A stretch of 64,000 bases of DNA from Candidatus Pandoraea novymonadis (GTDB lineage: Bacteria > Pseudomonadota > Gammaproteobacteria > Burkholderiales > Burkholderiaceae), in the NCBI RefSeq assembly GCF_003004665.1, contig NZ_MUHY01000001.1:372001-436000 (forward strand), read 5' to 3'. The notes beneath the pieces are model-generated. The model did not search any database, was not told the origin of the DNA, and saw only the letters and a list, made by a program, of their open reading frames with translations. The translations under genes were made by a program, and so were the position numbers. Below, in pieces: positions 39,927 to 49,809 of the stretch. Each line of letters opens with the position of its first letter. Positions within the stretch are counted from its first letter, which is position 1.

Positions 39927-40529
39927 ATGGAAAACCTAAATAAGGCGCTATTTCTTTGGATTAATGCCTCTGCATACAGCAGTCCTAAAGAGATCACTAT
40001 TGCGATAGGCATTGCAGAGTACTTAATTTTCATCATACCAATTGGGCTCTTAGTACTCTGGCTATTAGGTAGAAAATGTCGTTTGAATGCTGTGCATTGC
40101 TTATTGGGACTCCTTCTCGCATTGGCGATCAACAAAATGATTAGCCTCTTTTGGATCGAGGCACGCCCATTTATCTTAGGTGTTGGAACACATTGGCTTC
40201 CACACAAGTCAACACCCGCATTCCCAAGTAATCACGGTACTCTTATGTTTTCTTCTGCATTTTTATTGCTAAATACAGCAGAGCGCTTCTCACGAATATT
40301 AGGCTGGTTATCAATCCTATGCGCGTTGCCGGTCGCTTGGGCTCGCATTTATCTGGGTGTGCATTGGCCGATTGATATGCTGGGAGCACTAACTGTCGCT
40401 GTTGTAGTGGCACTGATCATGCGAACGACCATAACAGGGGAAATCAGCCACATTACATGTGTAATATTAGAGAGAATTTACCGAAAAATACTCGCGGGGC
40501 CGATCACTAGAGGTTGGTTACGACCCTAA
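39927..40529 (+). CDS. PAP2-family undecaprenyl-diphosphatase (YbjG/BcrC-like)
   Basis: A 200-residue inner-membrane phosphatase. The type-2 phosphatidic acid phosphatase residues are Lys70 with Arg80-Pro81 (an unusually long gap), PSNH (100-103, His103) and Arg140, His146 and Asp150 in WARIYLGVHWPID. Five to six hydrophobic segments surround these. The N-terminus MENLNKALFLWIN resembles YbjG, so it probably recycles undecaprenyl pyrophosphate for peptidoglycan synthesis. An in-frame GTG at 39900 is an alternative; neither start has a good ribosome site. A broader lipid phosphatase role cannot be excluded. Confidence 0.88.
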   Translation: MENLNKALFLWINASAYSSPKEITIAIGIAEYLIFIIPIGLLVLWLLGRKCRLNAVHCLLGLLLALAINKMISLFWIEARPFILGVGTHWLPHKSTPAFPSNHGTLMFSSAFLLLNTAERFSRILGWLSILCALPVAWARIYLGVHWPIDMLGALTVAVVVALIMRTTITGEISHITCVILERIYRKILAGPITRGWLRP

Positions 40530-40800
40530 ATAAAATGGAATGTACTACGCGCCAGCGTTCTCCACCATTCTGACAATGACTTTTTTATAAACTCTTACGC
40601 AACCAATTAATATTGGTAATCACTCCCTTAGGAAAACGATATTTTTGATGGATTAATTCTTTTTATTGGTAACAAATAGAAGTTGAAAAATTCAAAATCA
40701 AAAAATATTAATCGGAAAATAACATCACAAAATTCTGATAGCTTCCGTTAAAATAAAAGCCATACTTTTTATAATCGCCTTTTTTAATCTTTGGATTAGC

Positions 40801-42099
40801 ATGTCTAGCAATCAACAGTTATTCAAGCGAGCTCAGCAAACCATTCCTGGTGGCGTCAATTCTCCGGTCCGCGCCTTCCGTTCAGTTGGTGGGACACCAA
40901 GCTTTATTCAGCGAGCACAAGGTCCCTATATGTGGGATGTTGAAGGCACACGCTATATTGATTACATTGGATCCTGGGGGCCAATGATCCTCGGTCATTT
41001 ACATCCAGAGGTTGTCGAAGCTGTTGAGACAGCATTGCATTCAGGATTCTCATTCGGCGCACCGACTGCTGCCGAAGTACTAATAGCTGAGGAGATCAGT
41101 AAACTAATGCCGTCCATCGAGCAAGTACGGCTAGTATCCTCAGGGACGGAAGCTACAATGAGCGCCTTACGCCTAGCACGTGGTTTCACCCAACGCAATA
41201 AGATCATCAAGTTTGAAGGTTGTTATCATGGACACGCCGACAGTTTGCTCGTAAAAGCGGGCTCAGGTCTACTAACTTTTGCTGATTCAACGCGTAACGC
41301 GCCATCATCAGCTGGCGTGCCAGAAACAGTCACACGTGACACATTGGTATTAGAGTACAACAATGTAGAACAATTGAGAAGTATCTTTGAGAGCGAAGGA
41401 AATGAAATTGCAGCGGTAATCGTCGAACCAGTGGCTGGCAATATGAACCTTGTACGCGCCACATCTGATTTCCTAAGAAAAGCACAGGAATTATGTAATA
41501 CACATGGCTCTATTTTAATTTTTGACGAGGTTATGTGTGGGTTCCGGGTAAGTCTAGGGGGGGCACAAAGTTTATACAACATCACCCCGGATCTAACTTG
41601 CCTTGGAAAAATTATTGGTGGTGGCATGCCGGCTGCAGCATTTGGTGGTCGTCGGGATATCATGGCCCATCTCGCGCCACTAGGCGCGGTCTATCAAGCA
41701 GGTACGTTATCTGGGAATCCACTTGCCGTCGCTGCAGGTATTGCGACGCTCAGATTGATTCAAGCTCCAGGCTTCCATGAACAACTTAGTTCACAAACTA
41801 TGAAACTTGTCAATGGACTAACACAAGCAGCACATGCCGCCGGTATTCAGTTTAGTGCGGACAGCGTAGGTGGTATGTTCGGTTTGTATTTCCGCAGCAC
41901 AGTGCCGACAAGTTTTTCTGAAGTAACAACGAGCAACGTCGCACAGTTCAATAAGTTCTTTCACGCAATGCTCGCTCGAGGCATCTACTTGGCTCCAAGT
42001 CCATTCGAAGCCGGCTTCGTATCAGCTACACATGACGATGCAATCCTTGAAGCTACATTCAGCGCAGCTTATGAAGCATTTGCCTCAATTTTGGCGTAA
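40801..42099 (+). CDS. hemL: Glutamate-1-semialdehyde 2,1-aminomutase
   Basis: Forms 5-aminolevulinate for heme by the C5 route. The 432-residue PLP enzyme begins at the ATG with [23 protein letters not shown] and has the PLP lysine in [11 protein letters not shown] (Lys270), [16 protein letters not shown] (113-128) and FDEVMCGFR (241-249). TTTGGA precedes the ATG by five bases. It is complete. Riboflavin genes follow after a 670-base space. Confidence 0.96.
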   Translation: MSSNQQLFKRAQQTIPGGVNSPVRAFRSVGGTPSFIQRAQGPYMWDVEGTRYIDYIGSWGPMILGHLHPEVVEAVETALHSGFSFGAPTAAEVLIAEEISKLMPSIEQVRLVSSGTEATMSALRLARGFTQRNKIIKFEGCYHGHADSLLVKAGSGLLTFADSTRNAPSSAGVPETVTRDTLVLEYNNVEQLRSIFESEGNEIAAVIVEPVAGNMNLVRATSDFLRKAQELCNTHGSILIFDEVMCGFRVSLGGAQSLYNITPDLTCLGKIIGGGMPAAAFGGRRDIMAHLAPLGAVYQAGTLSGNPLAVAAGIATLRLIQAPGFHEQLSSQTMKLVNGLTQAAHAAGIQFSADSVGGMFGLYFRSTVPTSFSEVTTSNVAQFNKFFHAMLARGIYLAPSPFEAGFVSATHDDAILEATFSAAYEAFASILA

Positions 42100-42769
42100 T
42101 CAACACGAATCCTCATAAAAGTCATTCAGGATTGAATAATAAACAGGATTTTTTCTAATCTACGGTAATCTATAGTAAAAAATTAGAACGTTTTTCTACT
42201 CCATGCCCTATTTTTTTCCTAAAACTATCACTATCCACTGCACTTGATTTATGTCGATGGTTGATATTATGTATGTTTTCTACATTACATGTCCCTATGC
42301 GGATATGAGCAATTAAAAAAGATGAGGCTGTCCAATTAGATTGAAGACCTAAAAAAATCAGGGGGTGTAACAATTTCATCTCAAACCTAGTAAAACGGGA
42401 GGGAGGTCGAATTTTAATCCATGTAGGGAAAATTCTGCCTCATAGGAAAGATTGGAATCTTGTAGCAAAAAATCACCATTCTCTGGAAATCGCTTAATAC
42501 GCTGTAAAAATAGCTTCTAATAATCTTTTAAAGATTGATAATTTATATCGGAAAACTATTCAAACTTGGAATTAAAACTAGAAAGCATAGAAAAGCTTAC
42601 CCCCCCACACGACATAGCCCCATCTTTTCGATCAAGATAATAGTTTCGTGCCAGATTCATAAACAATCCAGTATGCTCTTTACATTTTACATAGATAAAC
42701 GCTCAATCACATAAATACGGTAAGCTTGCTATTTTGGGCGAAGCTAATGCATCGCCGTTGGAATCTCTT
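42100..42769. other. Intergenic region between hemL and ribD
   Basis: About 670 bases. Relatives often have rubredoxin or thiamine genes near hemL; none is recognisable. No FMN riboswitch sequence could be seen here. A seven-base AT-rich inverted repeat (TTCTAAT near 42153 and ATTAGAA near 42182) is too weak to call. Confidence 0.45.
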
Positions 42770-43867
42770 ATGTTTTCAGATCAAGATTTCGATTTCATGC
42801 GCCGCGCACTCTCACTAGCTGAGCAAAGTTTGTGGACGGCATCACCAAATCCACGCGTCGGGTGTGTTATCGTCTCGCAAGGTCGTATTATCGGAGAAGG
42901 TTGGACACAACCGCCTGGAAAAGATCACGCAGAAATTCACGCAATTAAGGATGCAAAAGCCAAGGGTTTCAGTGTTTATAATTCCACAGCCTATGTAACC
43001 CTCGAACCCTGTAGCCATTTTGGCCGCACACCACCCTGCGCGGATACACTAATAAACTACAGGATTCAACGAGTGATTGCAGCAATGGAAGATCCAAATC
43101 CGCAAGTTGCTGGTAGAGGTCTAGCACGCTTGCGTGCAGCAGGAATCCAAGTCCATTGCGGGTTGCTTGAAAAAGAAGCCCACACACTTAACATAGGTTT
43201 CGTCTCGCGCATGCTACATGGTCGACCATGGGTACGTATAAAAATAGCCGCCAGTCTCGATGGAAAAACTGCACTACATAACGGTGTAAGTCAATGGATA
43301 ACAGGTGAAGCAGCCCGTGTCGATGGACATGCATGGCGCGCTCGGTCCTGTGCAATCTTGACCGGCATCGGTACGGTACGCCAGGATGATCCGGCCATGA
43401 CCGTGCGTGCTGTCAATACCTCTCGCCATCCACTACGAGTTCTCGTTGATAGCCAACTCTCCGTTGCACCCTTTGCCCGTATCCTAGCCGATAGGAATGT
43501 ACTCGTGGTATGCGCAAATGCCTTACCGAATCGTATAGCATTTTTTCGCTCACTCGGAATCGAATTACTCAATCTGCCAAATGCCGATGGCAAAGTAGAT
43601 TTACCTAAATTAATTTACATATTAGGCGAACGTCAGGTCAACGAACTACACGTAGAAGCTGGTTTCAAGCTAAGCGGCTCACTATTACGTGAAAAATGCG
43701 TCGACGAAATATTGACCTATTTCGCCCCATGCCTATTAGGTGATGCACAGGGTATGTTCAATCTGCAAGCAGTAGCAGAACTCAATTCACGTGTGTCATT
43801 GCAAATTCATGATGCCCGGATGATAGGAGATGATCTGCGTATCCTAGCGCGTGTACGTCGTACTTAA
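42770..43867 (+). CDS. ribD: Bifunctional diaminohydroxyphosphoribosylaminopyrimidine deaminase / 5-amino-6-(5-phosphoribosylamino)uracil reductase
   Basis: Catalyses two successive riboflavin steps. Residues ~5-150 form the deaminase with zinc motifs HAEIHAI (His/Glu) and CSHFGRTPPCADTLI (two Cys). Residues ~150-365 form the reductase with RIKIAASLDGKTAL and GIGTVRQDDPAMTVR. The 365-residue length is standard. The ATG at 42770 (MFSDQDFDFMRRAL) is preferred to a TTG at 42734 because homologues begin MFSD; GTTGGA lies upstream. Thirty-five bases separate it from ribE. Confidence 0.95.
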   Translation: MFSDQDFDFMRRALSLAEQSLWTASPNPRVGCVIVSQGRIIGEGWTQPPGKDHAEIHAIKDAKAKGFSVYNSTAYVTLEPCSHFGRTPPCADTLINYRIQRVIAAMEDPNPQVAGRGLARLRAAGIQVHCGLLEKEAHTLNIGFVSRMLHGRPWVRIKIAASLDGKTALHNGVSQWITGEAARVDGHAWRARSCAILTGIGTVRQDDPAMTVRAVNTSRHPLRVLVDSQLSVAPFARILADRNVLVVCANALPNRIAFFRSLGIELLNLPNADGKVDLPKLIYILGERQVNELHVEAGFKLSGSLLREKCVDEILTYFAPCLLGDAQGMFNLQAVAELNSRVSLQIHDARMIGDDLRILARVRRT

Positions 43868-43902
43868 CACCGTGGCTTCGACCGATATAAAGGAGTATTT
43901 TC

Positions 43903-44559
43903 ATGTTTACTGGGATCATTACCGCGGTAGGCCGCATCAATAGTGTCACACAAATCGATAGCAATCCCAACTTTGGCGTTCGCCTAAACGTTTTTGCTCC
44001 TGCCCTGGATCTCTCAGATGTGGTCATTGGAGACAGTATCGCAATACAAGGTGCTTGCATGACTGTCATCGCTAAGGATAAAACATCATTCAACGTTGAC
44101 GTATCGCGTGAAAGTTTATCGAAAACTAAAAAACTCAATAATAACGACGAAGTGAATCTCGAAAAAGCACTTCGCCCACAAGATCGTCTAGGCGGCCATA
44201 TCGTGGCAGGCCATATCGATGGACTTGGTCGTGTGACTTACTTCTCTACAGTCGGCGAGTCTCACGAATTACATATTCTCGCACCAAAAGGAATAAGCGA
44301 GTATCTAACTTATAAAGGATCTATAACGGTTAATGGTGTGAGTTTGACTATCAATCGGATTAATGATCTAGTTTACGGCTGCGAGTTCTCTATTAATATC
44401 ATTCCCCATACGATGAAAATTACAACTCTCAAATATTTGAAAGTAGGCGACGAGGTCAATCTGGAGATTGACCTCGTCGCCCGCTATGTAGAACGAATGT
44501 TATTCTCAACTAAACATCTAGAAACTTCCTCCTATATTAAAAATGAGAGAAAAAAGTAA
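43903..44559 (+). CDS. ribE: Riboflavin synthase alpha subunit
   Basis: Dismutates two 6,7-dimethyl-8-ribityllumazines to riboflavin. The 218 residues show the duplicated lumazine-binding barrels: MFTGIITAVG at the start, GACMTV (first barrel), VAGHIDGLG between barrels, and VNGVSLTI in the second. AAGGAG is eight bases before the ATG. The terminal residues are a lysine-rich tail. The gene directly follows ribD and is in the same operon. Confidence 0.95.
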   Translation: MFTGIITAVGRINSVTQIDSNPNFGVRLNVFAPALDLSDVVIGDSIAIQGACMTVIAKDKTSFNVDVSRESLSKTKKLNNNDEVNLEKALRPQDRLGGHIVAGHIDGLGRVTYFSTVGESHELHILAPKGISEYLTYKGSITVNGVSLTINRINDLVYGCEFSINIIPHTMKITTLKYLKVGDEVNLEIDLVARYVERMLFSTKHLETSSYIKNERKK

Positions 44560-45060
44560 TTTCTATTCTCAGAAGAAATGAAATTCTTCAAGAATTTCTA
44601 GATCATATATTTATAGTTTCTGCTTTTCAAAAAGCGGGAGGATATCGAAATCAAATAAGTTGATATACGCTTCTTTTTTTCAAAAGAACTCAAAAAAACT
44701 TGGTGTGGCGATCCATTCGAGAGAAACAGATCACGACTAATCAAAGAGAATGCCCCCAAAATCCCCTAGAGAGGGCTCATTATAGTTAGGATTTTGGGTT
44801 GGATGTGTCGCGCCAATTAGTCAGTTCAGAAAAAATTTACAAGTCAACTACGATATCAAATATCCTACTTACATTTTGTGTGCTTGATTGTAGAAACGCT
44901 ATCATTTTACTCATACAATCTATTTACTATCATTAAGATAGCTACTACCCCATCAGTAAGCATCTATTTTCGATGAGATTGCAGACAAGAATCGAACGCT
45001 AACTAATACTAGCTTAGCGTAAAATAGAGTCCTTCTAAATTCAGCCATTTGCTATTCCTT
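44560..45060. other. Intergenic region between ribE and ribBA
   Basis: About 500 bases. The most likely location for an FMN riboswitch in this cluster, yet the conserved RFN blocks are not visible. It does contain a palindrome, GAAATTCTT-C-AAGAATTTC (44580-44598), and a strong inverted repeat at 44755-44798. No protein-like frame. Confidence 0.45.
44755..44798. repeat. Perfect inverted repeat upstream of ribBA
   Basis: CCCAAAATCC (44755-44764) and GGATTTTGGG (44789-44798) form a perfect 10-bp stem around a 24-base loop. The loop contains CCCT and AGGG, which could pair with each other as an alternative. It is not followed by a T tract. Function unknown; it may be part of a leader structure about 260 bases upstream of ribBA. 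Confidence 0.55.
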
Positions 45061-46185
45061 ATGCTCACTACATCCCTCTCTACTACTGAAGAAATCCTCA
45101 CTGAGCTCAAGGCCGGTCGGATGGTTATCCTAGTTGACGAGGAAGACCGTGAAAACGAAGGTGACCTGATCATTGCTGCTGAATTCACTACACCTGAATC
45201 GATCAACTTCATGGCTAAGTTCGGCCGCGGCCTGATTTGCCTTACCCTCACTGAAGCTCAGTGCAAACGGTTGAATCTCGGGCTAATGACACAGCACAAT
45301 GGTACTCGATACGGTACTGCCTTTACGCAGTCCATCGAAGCTGCTCAAGGCGTGACAACAGGAATTTCAGCAAATGACCGAGCACACACAGTGCTGACAG
45401 CTATAGCTAAAAATGCACGTCCAGAGGATATCGTCCAACCAGGACATGTGTTCCCAATCATCGCTCAGCCTGGTGGAGTTTTAGCGCGTGCGGGACATAC
45501 AGAAGCTGGATGTGATCTAGCTGGAATAGCCAAACTGCAACCTGCTGCAGTGATATGTGAGGTTATGAACGACGATGGTACCATGGCACGTCTGCCAGAA
45601 TTGTTAATATTTGCCCAGGAGCACAAGATCAAAATCGGCACTATCATCGATCTGATTGATTACCGACTTCGCAATGAATCAGTAATCGAAATGGTAGCTA
45701 CACGAGAGATAAAAACAGATCATTACGGTACTTTTCAAGCTAAGCTATACCTCGATAAACTAGGTGGCAGAGAACACATGGCTCTGATCCAGGGTACGCT
45801 GCGCTCGCAGAAAGAAATATTGGTGGGTGTACACGAAGCATTTTCGATACTCGACCTACTCGAAAGTAACACAAAAAAAGAATCATGGACTCTCAGTGAG
45901 AGCATGAAAGAAATCGCTCGTATAGGTCAAGGTGTCATAATTCTACTCAACTGCACAGACCATGCAAATCATCTTTTTTCACAATTCACAACATTGAACG
46001 GATGCGAACCTATAACAACCAAATCTCGCACATGTCGAACAGGTAAATTACGAACACATGGCGCAGGAGTACAAATCCTCCGTGACCTTGGTGTAGGTAA
46101 AATACGGCTGATAGAAACACCATTGAAGATTCACAACATAGGTGAGTATGGCTTAGAAATCACAGGTTTTCATCAAAAAACCTAG
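45061..46185 (+). CDS. ribB: 3,4-dihydroxy-2-butanone 4-phosphate synthase fused to a degenerate GTP cyclohydrolase II domain
   Basis: The first ~205 residues are a full RibB domain with the [15 protein letters not shown] metal/substrate loop, [19 protein letters not shown] and HTEAGCDLA. The second domain aligns with RibA ([27 protein letters not shown]) but lacks the HSECLTGD-LRCDCG stretch whose cysteines bind zinc. It therefore probably has no GTP cyclohydrolase II activity, as for the RibBX-type hybrids known in proteobacteria; a separate RibA would be needed. The ATG at 45061 ([11 protein letters not shown]) is chosen; another in-frame ATG lies four codons upstream. Often annotated ribBA. 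Confidence 0.93.
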   Translation: MLTTSLSTTEEILTELKAGRMVILVDEEDRENEGDLIIAAEFTTPESINFMAKFGRGLICLTLTEAQCKRLNLGLMTQHNGTRYGTAFTQSIEAAQGVTTGISANDRAHTVLTAIAKNARPEDIVQPGHVFPIIAQPGGVLARAGHTEAGCDLAGIAKLQPAAVICEVMNDDGTMARLPELLIFAQEHKIKIGTIIDLIDYRLRNESVIEMVATREIKTDHYGTFQAKLYLDKLGGREHMALIQGTLRSQKEILVGVHEAFSILDLLESNTKKESWTLSESMKEIARIGQGVIILLNCTDHANHLFSQFTTLNGCEPITTKSRTCRTGKLRTHGAGVQILRDLGVGKIRLIETPLKIHNIGEYGLEITGFHQKT

Positions 46186-46308
46186 TGATACAGGCAAATA
46201 TCATGACATGCGTATTTTCATATCGAAAAATGATAGCCTATACTCGGAACTATAATATAGTTGTAATTGGTTTCATCTATCTAAAGGCATTTTTTGAGAA
46301 AATACAGT

Positions 46309-46809
46309 ATGAAAATTAGAGAATTTCAACCAGAACTCAAGGGTAATGGTCTACGCATCGGTATTGTACAATCTCGTTTTAACAACTCTATCTGTCTACA
46401 ACTACGCGATTCTGCCGTGACCGAACTCAAACGACTCGGTGTCACCGACAAAGACGTAATACTAGTTACAGTTCCAGGTGCACTCGAAATTCCACTTGCA
46501 CTGCAACGTATGGCTAAATCAAAACAATTTAATGCTCTTATTGCACTAGGCACAGTCATCCGCGGCGAAACATATCACTTTGAGCTAGTGTCCACAGGAA
46601 GCGCGACCAACATCACTAATCTAAGCCTCGAATTCAATTTGCCCATTGCAAATGCGGTACTGACAACAGAAAACGAAGAACAAGCGGAAATTCGTGCCAA
46701 CGAAAAAGGAAGAGACGCAGCCCGTGTAGCAGTAGAAATGGCAAACCTTATCGACAAACTCAACATGATGAGTATTCTTAGTAAAAATACTAAAGAGGAA
46801 AACTTGTAA
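46309..46809 (+). CDS. ribH: 6,7-dimethyl-8-ribityllumazine synthase
   Basis: Condenses the pyrimidine and butanone phosphate to lumazine, the substrate of RibE. The 166-residue protein starts [12 protein letters not shown] and shows [36 protein letters not shown] with the catalytic His, and [14 protein letters not shown]. The ATG at 46309 is chosen over a TTG five codons upstream. Its stop overlaps the nusB ATG by one base (TAATG), the usual coupling. Confidence 0.95.
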   Translation: MKIREFQPELKGNGLRIGIVQSRFNNSICLQLRDSAVTELKRLGVTDKDVILVTVPGALEIPLALQRMAKSKQFNALIALGTVIRGETYHFELVSTGSATNITNLSLEFNLPIANAVLTTENEEQAEIRANEKGRDAARVAVEMANLIDKLNMMSILSKNTKEENL

Positions 46810-47255
46810 TGAAAAGTGCTCGCCGCCGTTCACGCGAATTTGCGATGCAAGGTTTATATCAGTGGCTAATCTCGCATGGTGATGCGAACGATATCAACGC
46901 ATATTTGTGCACCACTCCAGGCTATGACAAAGCTGATCGTGTCCATCTTAATACTCTCCTCGAAGGTAGTATTAAACAATCTGACAATTTATCAAAACAG
47001 CTTCAATCTTATCTAGACCGCCCATATACTGAATTATCACCTGTCGAACATGCTGTACTATTAGTGGGAGCCTACGAGCTGGTTTATCAACCCAATATCC
47101 CATATCGTGTGGTTATCAACGAAGCCGTGGAATTAGCAAAAACCTTCGGGGGTATCGATGGCTTCCGCTATGTCAATGGTGTACTAGATAAATTTGCTGC
47201 TAATGCTCGCCCAGAAGAAGTCGGTGCCAAACGGAATATCGACTGTAGACACTAA
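46809..47255 (+). CDS. nusB: Transcription antitermination protein NusB
   Basis: Binds rRNA boxA with S10 and supports rRNA antitermination. The 148 residues have the typical start SARRRSREFAMQGLYQWL and the C-terminal half SPVEHAVLLVGAYELV ... PYRVVINEAVELAKTFGG..GFRYVNGVLDK. It completes the ribD-ribE-ribBA-ribH-nusB order and is translationally coupled to ribH. Confidence 0.95.
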   Translation: MKSARRRSREFAMQGLYQWLISHGDANDINAYLCTTPGYDKADRVHLNTLLEGSIKQSDNLSKQLQSYLDRPYTELSPVEHAVLLVGAYELVYQPNIPYRVVINEAVELAKTFGGIDGFRYVNGVLDKFAANARPEEVGAKRNIDCRH

Positions 47256-47865
47256 GAATAGAAGCACCTTCCTAGGCTTAGCACAACCACCACCACATAA
47301 AGTCGATTAATTTTTTTATTAAGATCAGAACGACTTCGAGATTATTCTTAAAAGAGGAAGAATACCTAACGTGACTAAAATGTACCGTTATATTTCAAAT
47401 ATTTCTCCGTATAGGTCAAGATAGAAATTGATGTGGATTGTGCAATCTACTTGATTGACTCTCCTGCTGATATTAAAAAAAATCTCATCTGCATAATACC
47501 GCTTACATAAAAAATCATCTCCTCATCGCGATTCCAGCAGCTGGTATTCTGGTCAAATTGAATGTTTTATCTGTCTAAATTATTCTCCGCAGAAAATAAT
47601 TCTTGTCAGTGCAAACAGGCAAAAAACTCGCCTACACTTCATAGTTAACCAGGTTACTCTAGCATTCTCCAATGTGATAGTTACAGTATCCATCACTGAC
47701 ATCCAAATCATCGACCGATGATACTTTCTCTCAGAAGAATTAATAAAATCTGACTGAATCTCTAAAAATCCACATAATATAAATCAGTATAATTTCACAA
47801 ATTTTTCAAAAACTAAGAAAGTTAGTAATATATTTTTTAAAAATATTCATCAAAATTTTATATTT
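47256..47865. other. Intergenic region between nusB and ubiD
   Basis: About 610 bases with no recognised gene. Around 47370 a GTG preceded by AGAGGAAG opens a frame of only 17 codons, which is not supported. No hairpin or RNA was identified. Confidence 0.45.
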
Positions 47866-49413
47866 ATGAAATATCGTGATCTACGTGATTTCGCTACACG
47901 CTTAGAGCACTCCGGTGAACTTCGGCGTATTGAGGTCCCTGTCTCGCCAGTGTTGGAAATGACTGCGCTAACAGATCGCGTCCTCAAATCTGGTGGCCCC
48001 GCATTATGGTTCGAGCATCCAACTGACTATGATATCCCTGTATTGGCAAATCTTTTTGGAACACCCAAACGCGTAGCCTTTGGTATGGGTGTTGAAGACA
48101 GTGACAATGCTCTTAATTCTCTACGCGATATCGGTCATCTACTCTCAGCGTTGAAGGAACCAGAACCTCCACGTAGCATCAAGGATTCGAGAAAGTTTCT
48201 CTCTCTAATCAAAGCCATATGGGATATGGCGCCAAAAAACGTTAGTAGTCCTGTGTGCCAAGAAATTGTCTGGGAAAGTAATGATGTCGATCTCGCCAAG
48301 CTACCTATTCAAACTTGCTGGCCAGGTGATGCAGCACCATTAATTACATGGGGGCTCGTCATCACAAAAGGACCATACAAAAAGCGTCAGAATCTTGGTA
48401 TCTATCGTCAACAGGTCATCAACCATAATCAGGTCATTATGCGTTGGTTAGCTCATCGGGGCGGTGCTCTAGATTTCCGAGAATTTGCATTGGCCAATCC
48501 GGGCAAACCATTTCCGATTGCCGTAGCACTTGGAGCCGATCCTGCAACCATGCTTGGCGCAATAACGCCTGTACCTGATACGCTTTCAGAATATCAATTT
48601 TCAGGCCTGCTACGTGGTGCTCGCACTGAGCTTGCCAAATGTCTAACACCTGGACTGAACGAATTACGGGTCCCGGCACGTGCTGAAATCGTGCTTGAAG
48701 GTTTTATTTATCCATCACAACTACAACCCAATGTCCCTCAGGGAGTTCCTCCTCCATCCGAAGGCGCTACAGCAAATTATGAACATGCACTCGAAGGCCC
48801 ATATGGTGATCATACTGGTTATTATAATGAGCAAGAATGGTTCCCCGTTTTTACGATCGAGCGCATCACATTACGTCGAAACAGTATCTATCACTCAACC
48901 TATACTGGAAAGCCGCCTGACGAACCGGCGATTCTCGGCATCGCACTCAATGAAGTTTTCATTCCCTTACTGCAAAAACAATTTTCAGAGATTACCGATT
49001 TTTATCTCCCACCTGAAGGTTGTAGTTACCGGATGGCTATCGTCCAGATAAAAAAAGCTTATCCCGGACACGCAAAACGCATAATGTTCGGTGTCTGGAG
49101 CTTCCTTCGGCAGTTTATGTATACAAAATTTATCGTGGTAGTTGATCAAGATGTCAATATTCGTGACTGGAAAGAAGTAATTTGGGCAATCACGACACGC
49201 GTCGATCCAAGTCGTGATACGACACTCGTTTCCGAGACCCCAATCGATTATCTTGACTTCGCCTCACCAGTACCTGGACTCGGTTCAAAAATGGGTATTG
49301 ATGCTACCAATAAATGGCGAGGAGAAACATCGCGAGAATGGGGTATACCCATTGAAATGACACCGGATATCGATATACGGATGGCTACACTCTATAAGCA
49401 GTTGAAATTTTAA
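47866..49413 (+). CDS. ubiD: 4-hydroxy-3-polyprenylbenzoate decarboxylase UbiD
   Basis: Prenylated-FMN-dependent decarboxylation step in ubiquinone synthesis. The 515-residue length matches the family. It begins [22 protein letters not shown] and includes [20 protein letters not shown] (conserved HRG) and AEIVLEG with the catalytic acid region, and [10 protein letters not shown] near the end. No UbiX is adjacent. It is complete. Confidence 0.95.
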   Translation: MKYRDLRDFATRLEHSGELRRIEVPVSPVLEMTALTDRVLKSGGPALWFEHPTDYDIPVLANLFGTPKRVAFGMGVEDSDNALNSLRDIGHLLSALKEPEPPRSIKDSRKFLSLIKAIWDMAPKNVSSPVCQEIVWESNDVDLAKLPIQTCWPGDAAPLITWGLVITKGPYKKRQNLGIYRQQVINHNQVIMRWLAHRGGALDFREFALANPGKPFPIAVALGADPATMLGAITPVPDTLSEYQFSGLLRGARTELAKCLTPGLNELRVPARAEIVLEGFIYPSQLQPNVPQGVPPPSEGATANYEHALEGPYGDHTGYYNEQEWFPVFTIERITLRRNSIYHSTYTGKPPDEPAILGIALNEVFIPLLQKQFSEITDFYLPPEGCSYRMAIVQIKKAYPGHAKRIMFGVWSFLRQFMYTKFIVVVDQDVNIRDWKEVIWAITTRVDPSRDTTLVSETPIDYLDFASPVPGLGSKMGIDATNKWRGETSREWGIPIEMTPDIDIRMATLYKQLKF

Positions 49414-49809
49414 CGTTGTTACCTTACTCTTAAGCTGTCAGTAGAATTTTTCATACCAATTAACTAAACATTCCACCAGATCTAGTACAATTGCTTAGTT
49501 TGTTTATCCGTTGTTTTTCAAGTAAAAAAAGTATGTTTTATAGCTGAATTTGTTACAAACTTCTACAAGCATCTAATAAGTCAGGTAGAATCAGGGCATT
49601 TTTCGTGGGTAAGGTAAGTTCACCAGTGCCACTCCTCTCCCATCTTAACGAGTGCAGCACAAAATTCTCGCGAAAGTTCGATAAAACCTAAGCAATGCCA
49701 GATGAAGTGATCACCATCATACGGTATTACTTTTCTGGCCAGCGTTGACCTCCGTATGCAACGTCCTTCCCAAACAATTTGCCATCCACGGCCGGAGAAA
49801 GACTGAATA
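49414..49809. other. Intergenic region between ubiD and the APC permease
   Basis: About 400 bases with no gene recognised. A minus-strand open frame from 49620 continues as the antisense of the permease and is not protein-like. Confidence 0.45.

Noticed and set aside
41226-41663. 145-codon minus-strand open frame
   Set aside because: Lies wholly within hemL on the opposite strand and shows only shadow composition.
44580-44598. GAAATTCTT-C-AAGAATTTC palindrome after ribE as a terminator
   Set aside because: No GC content in the stem and no T tract follows; likely chance in AT-rich sequence.
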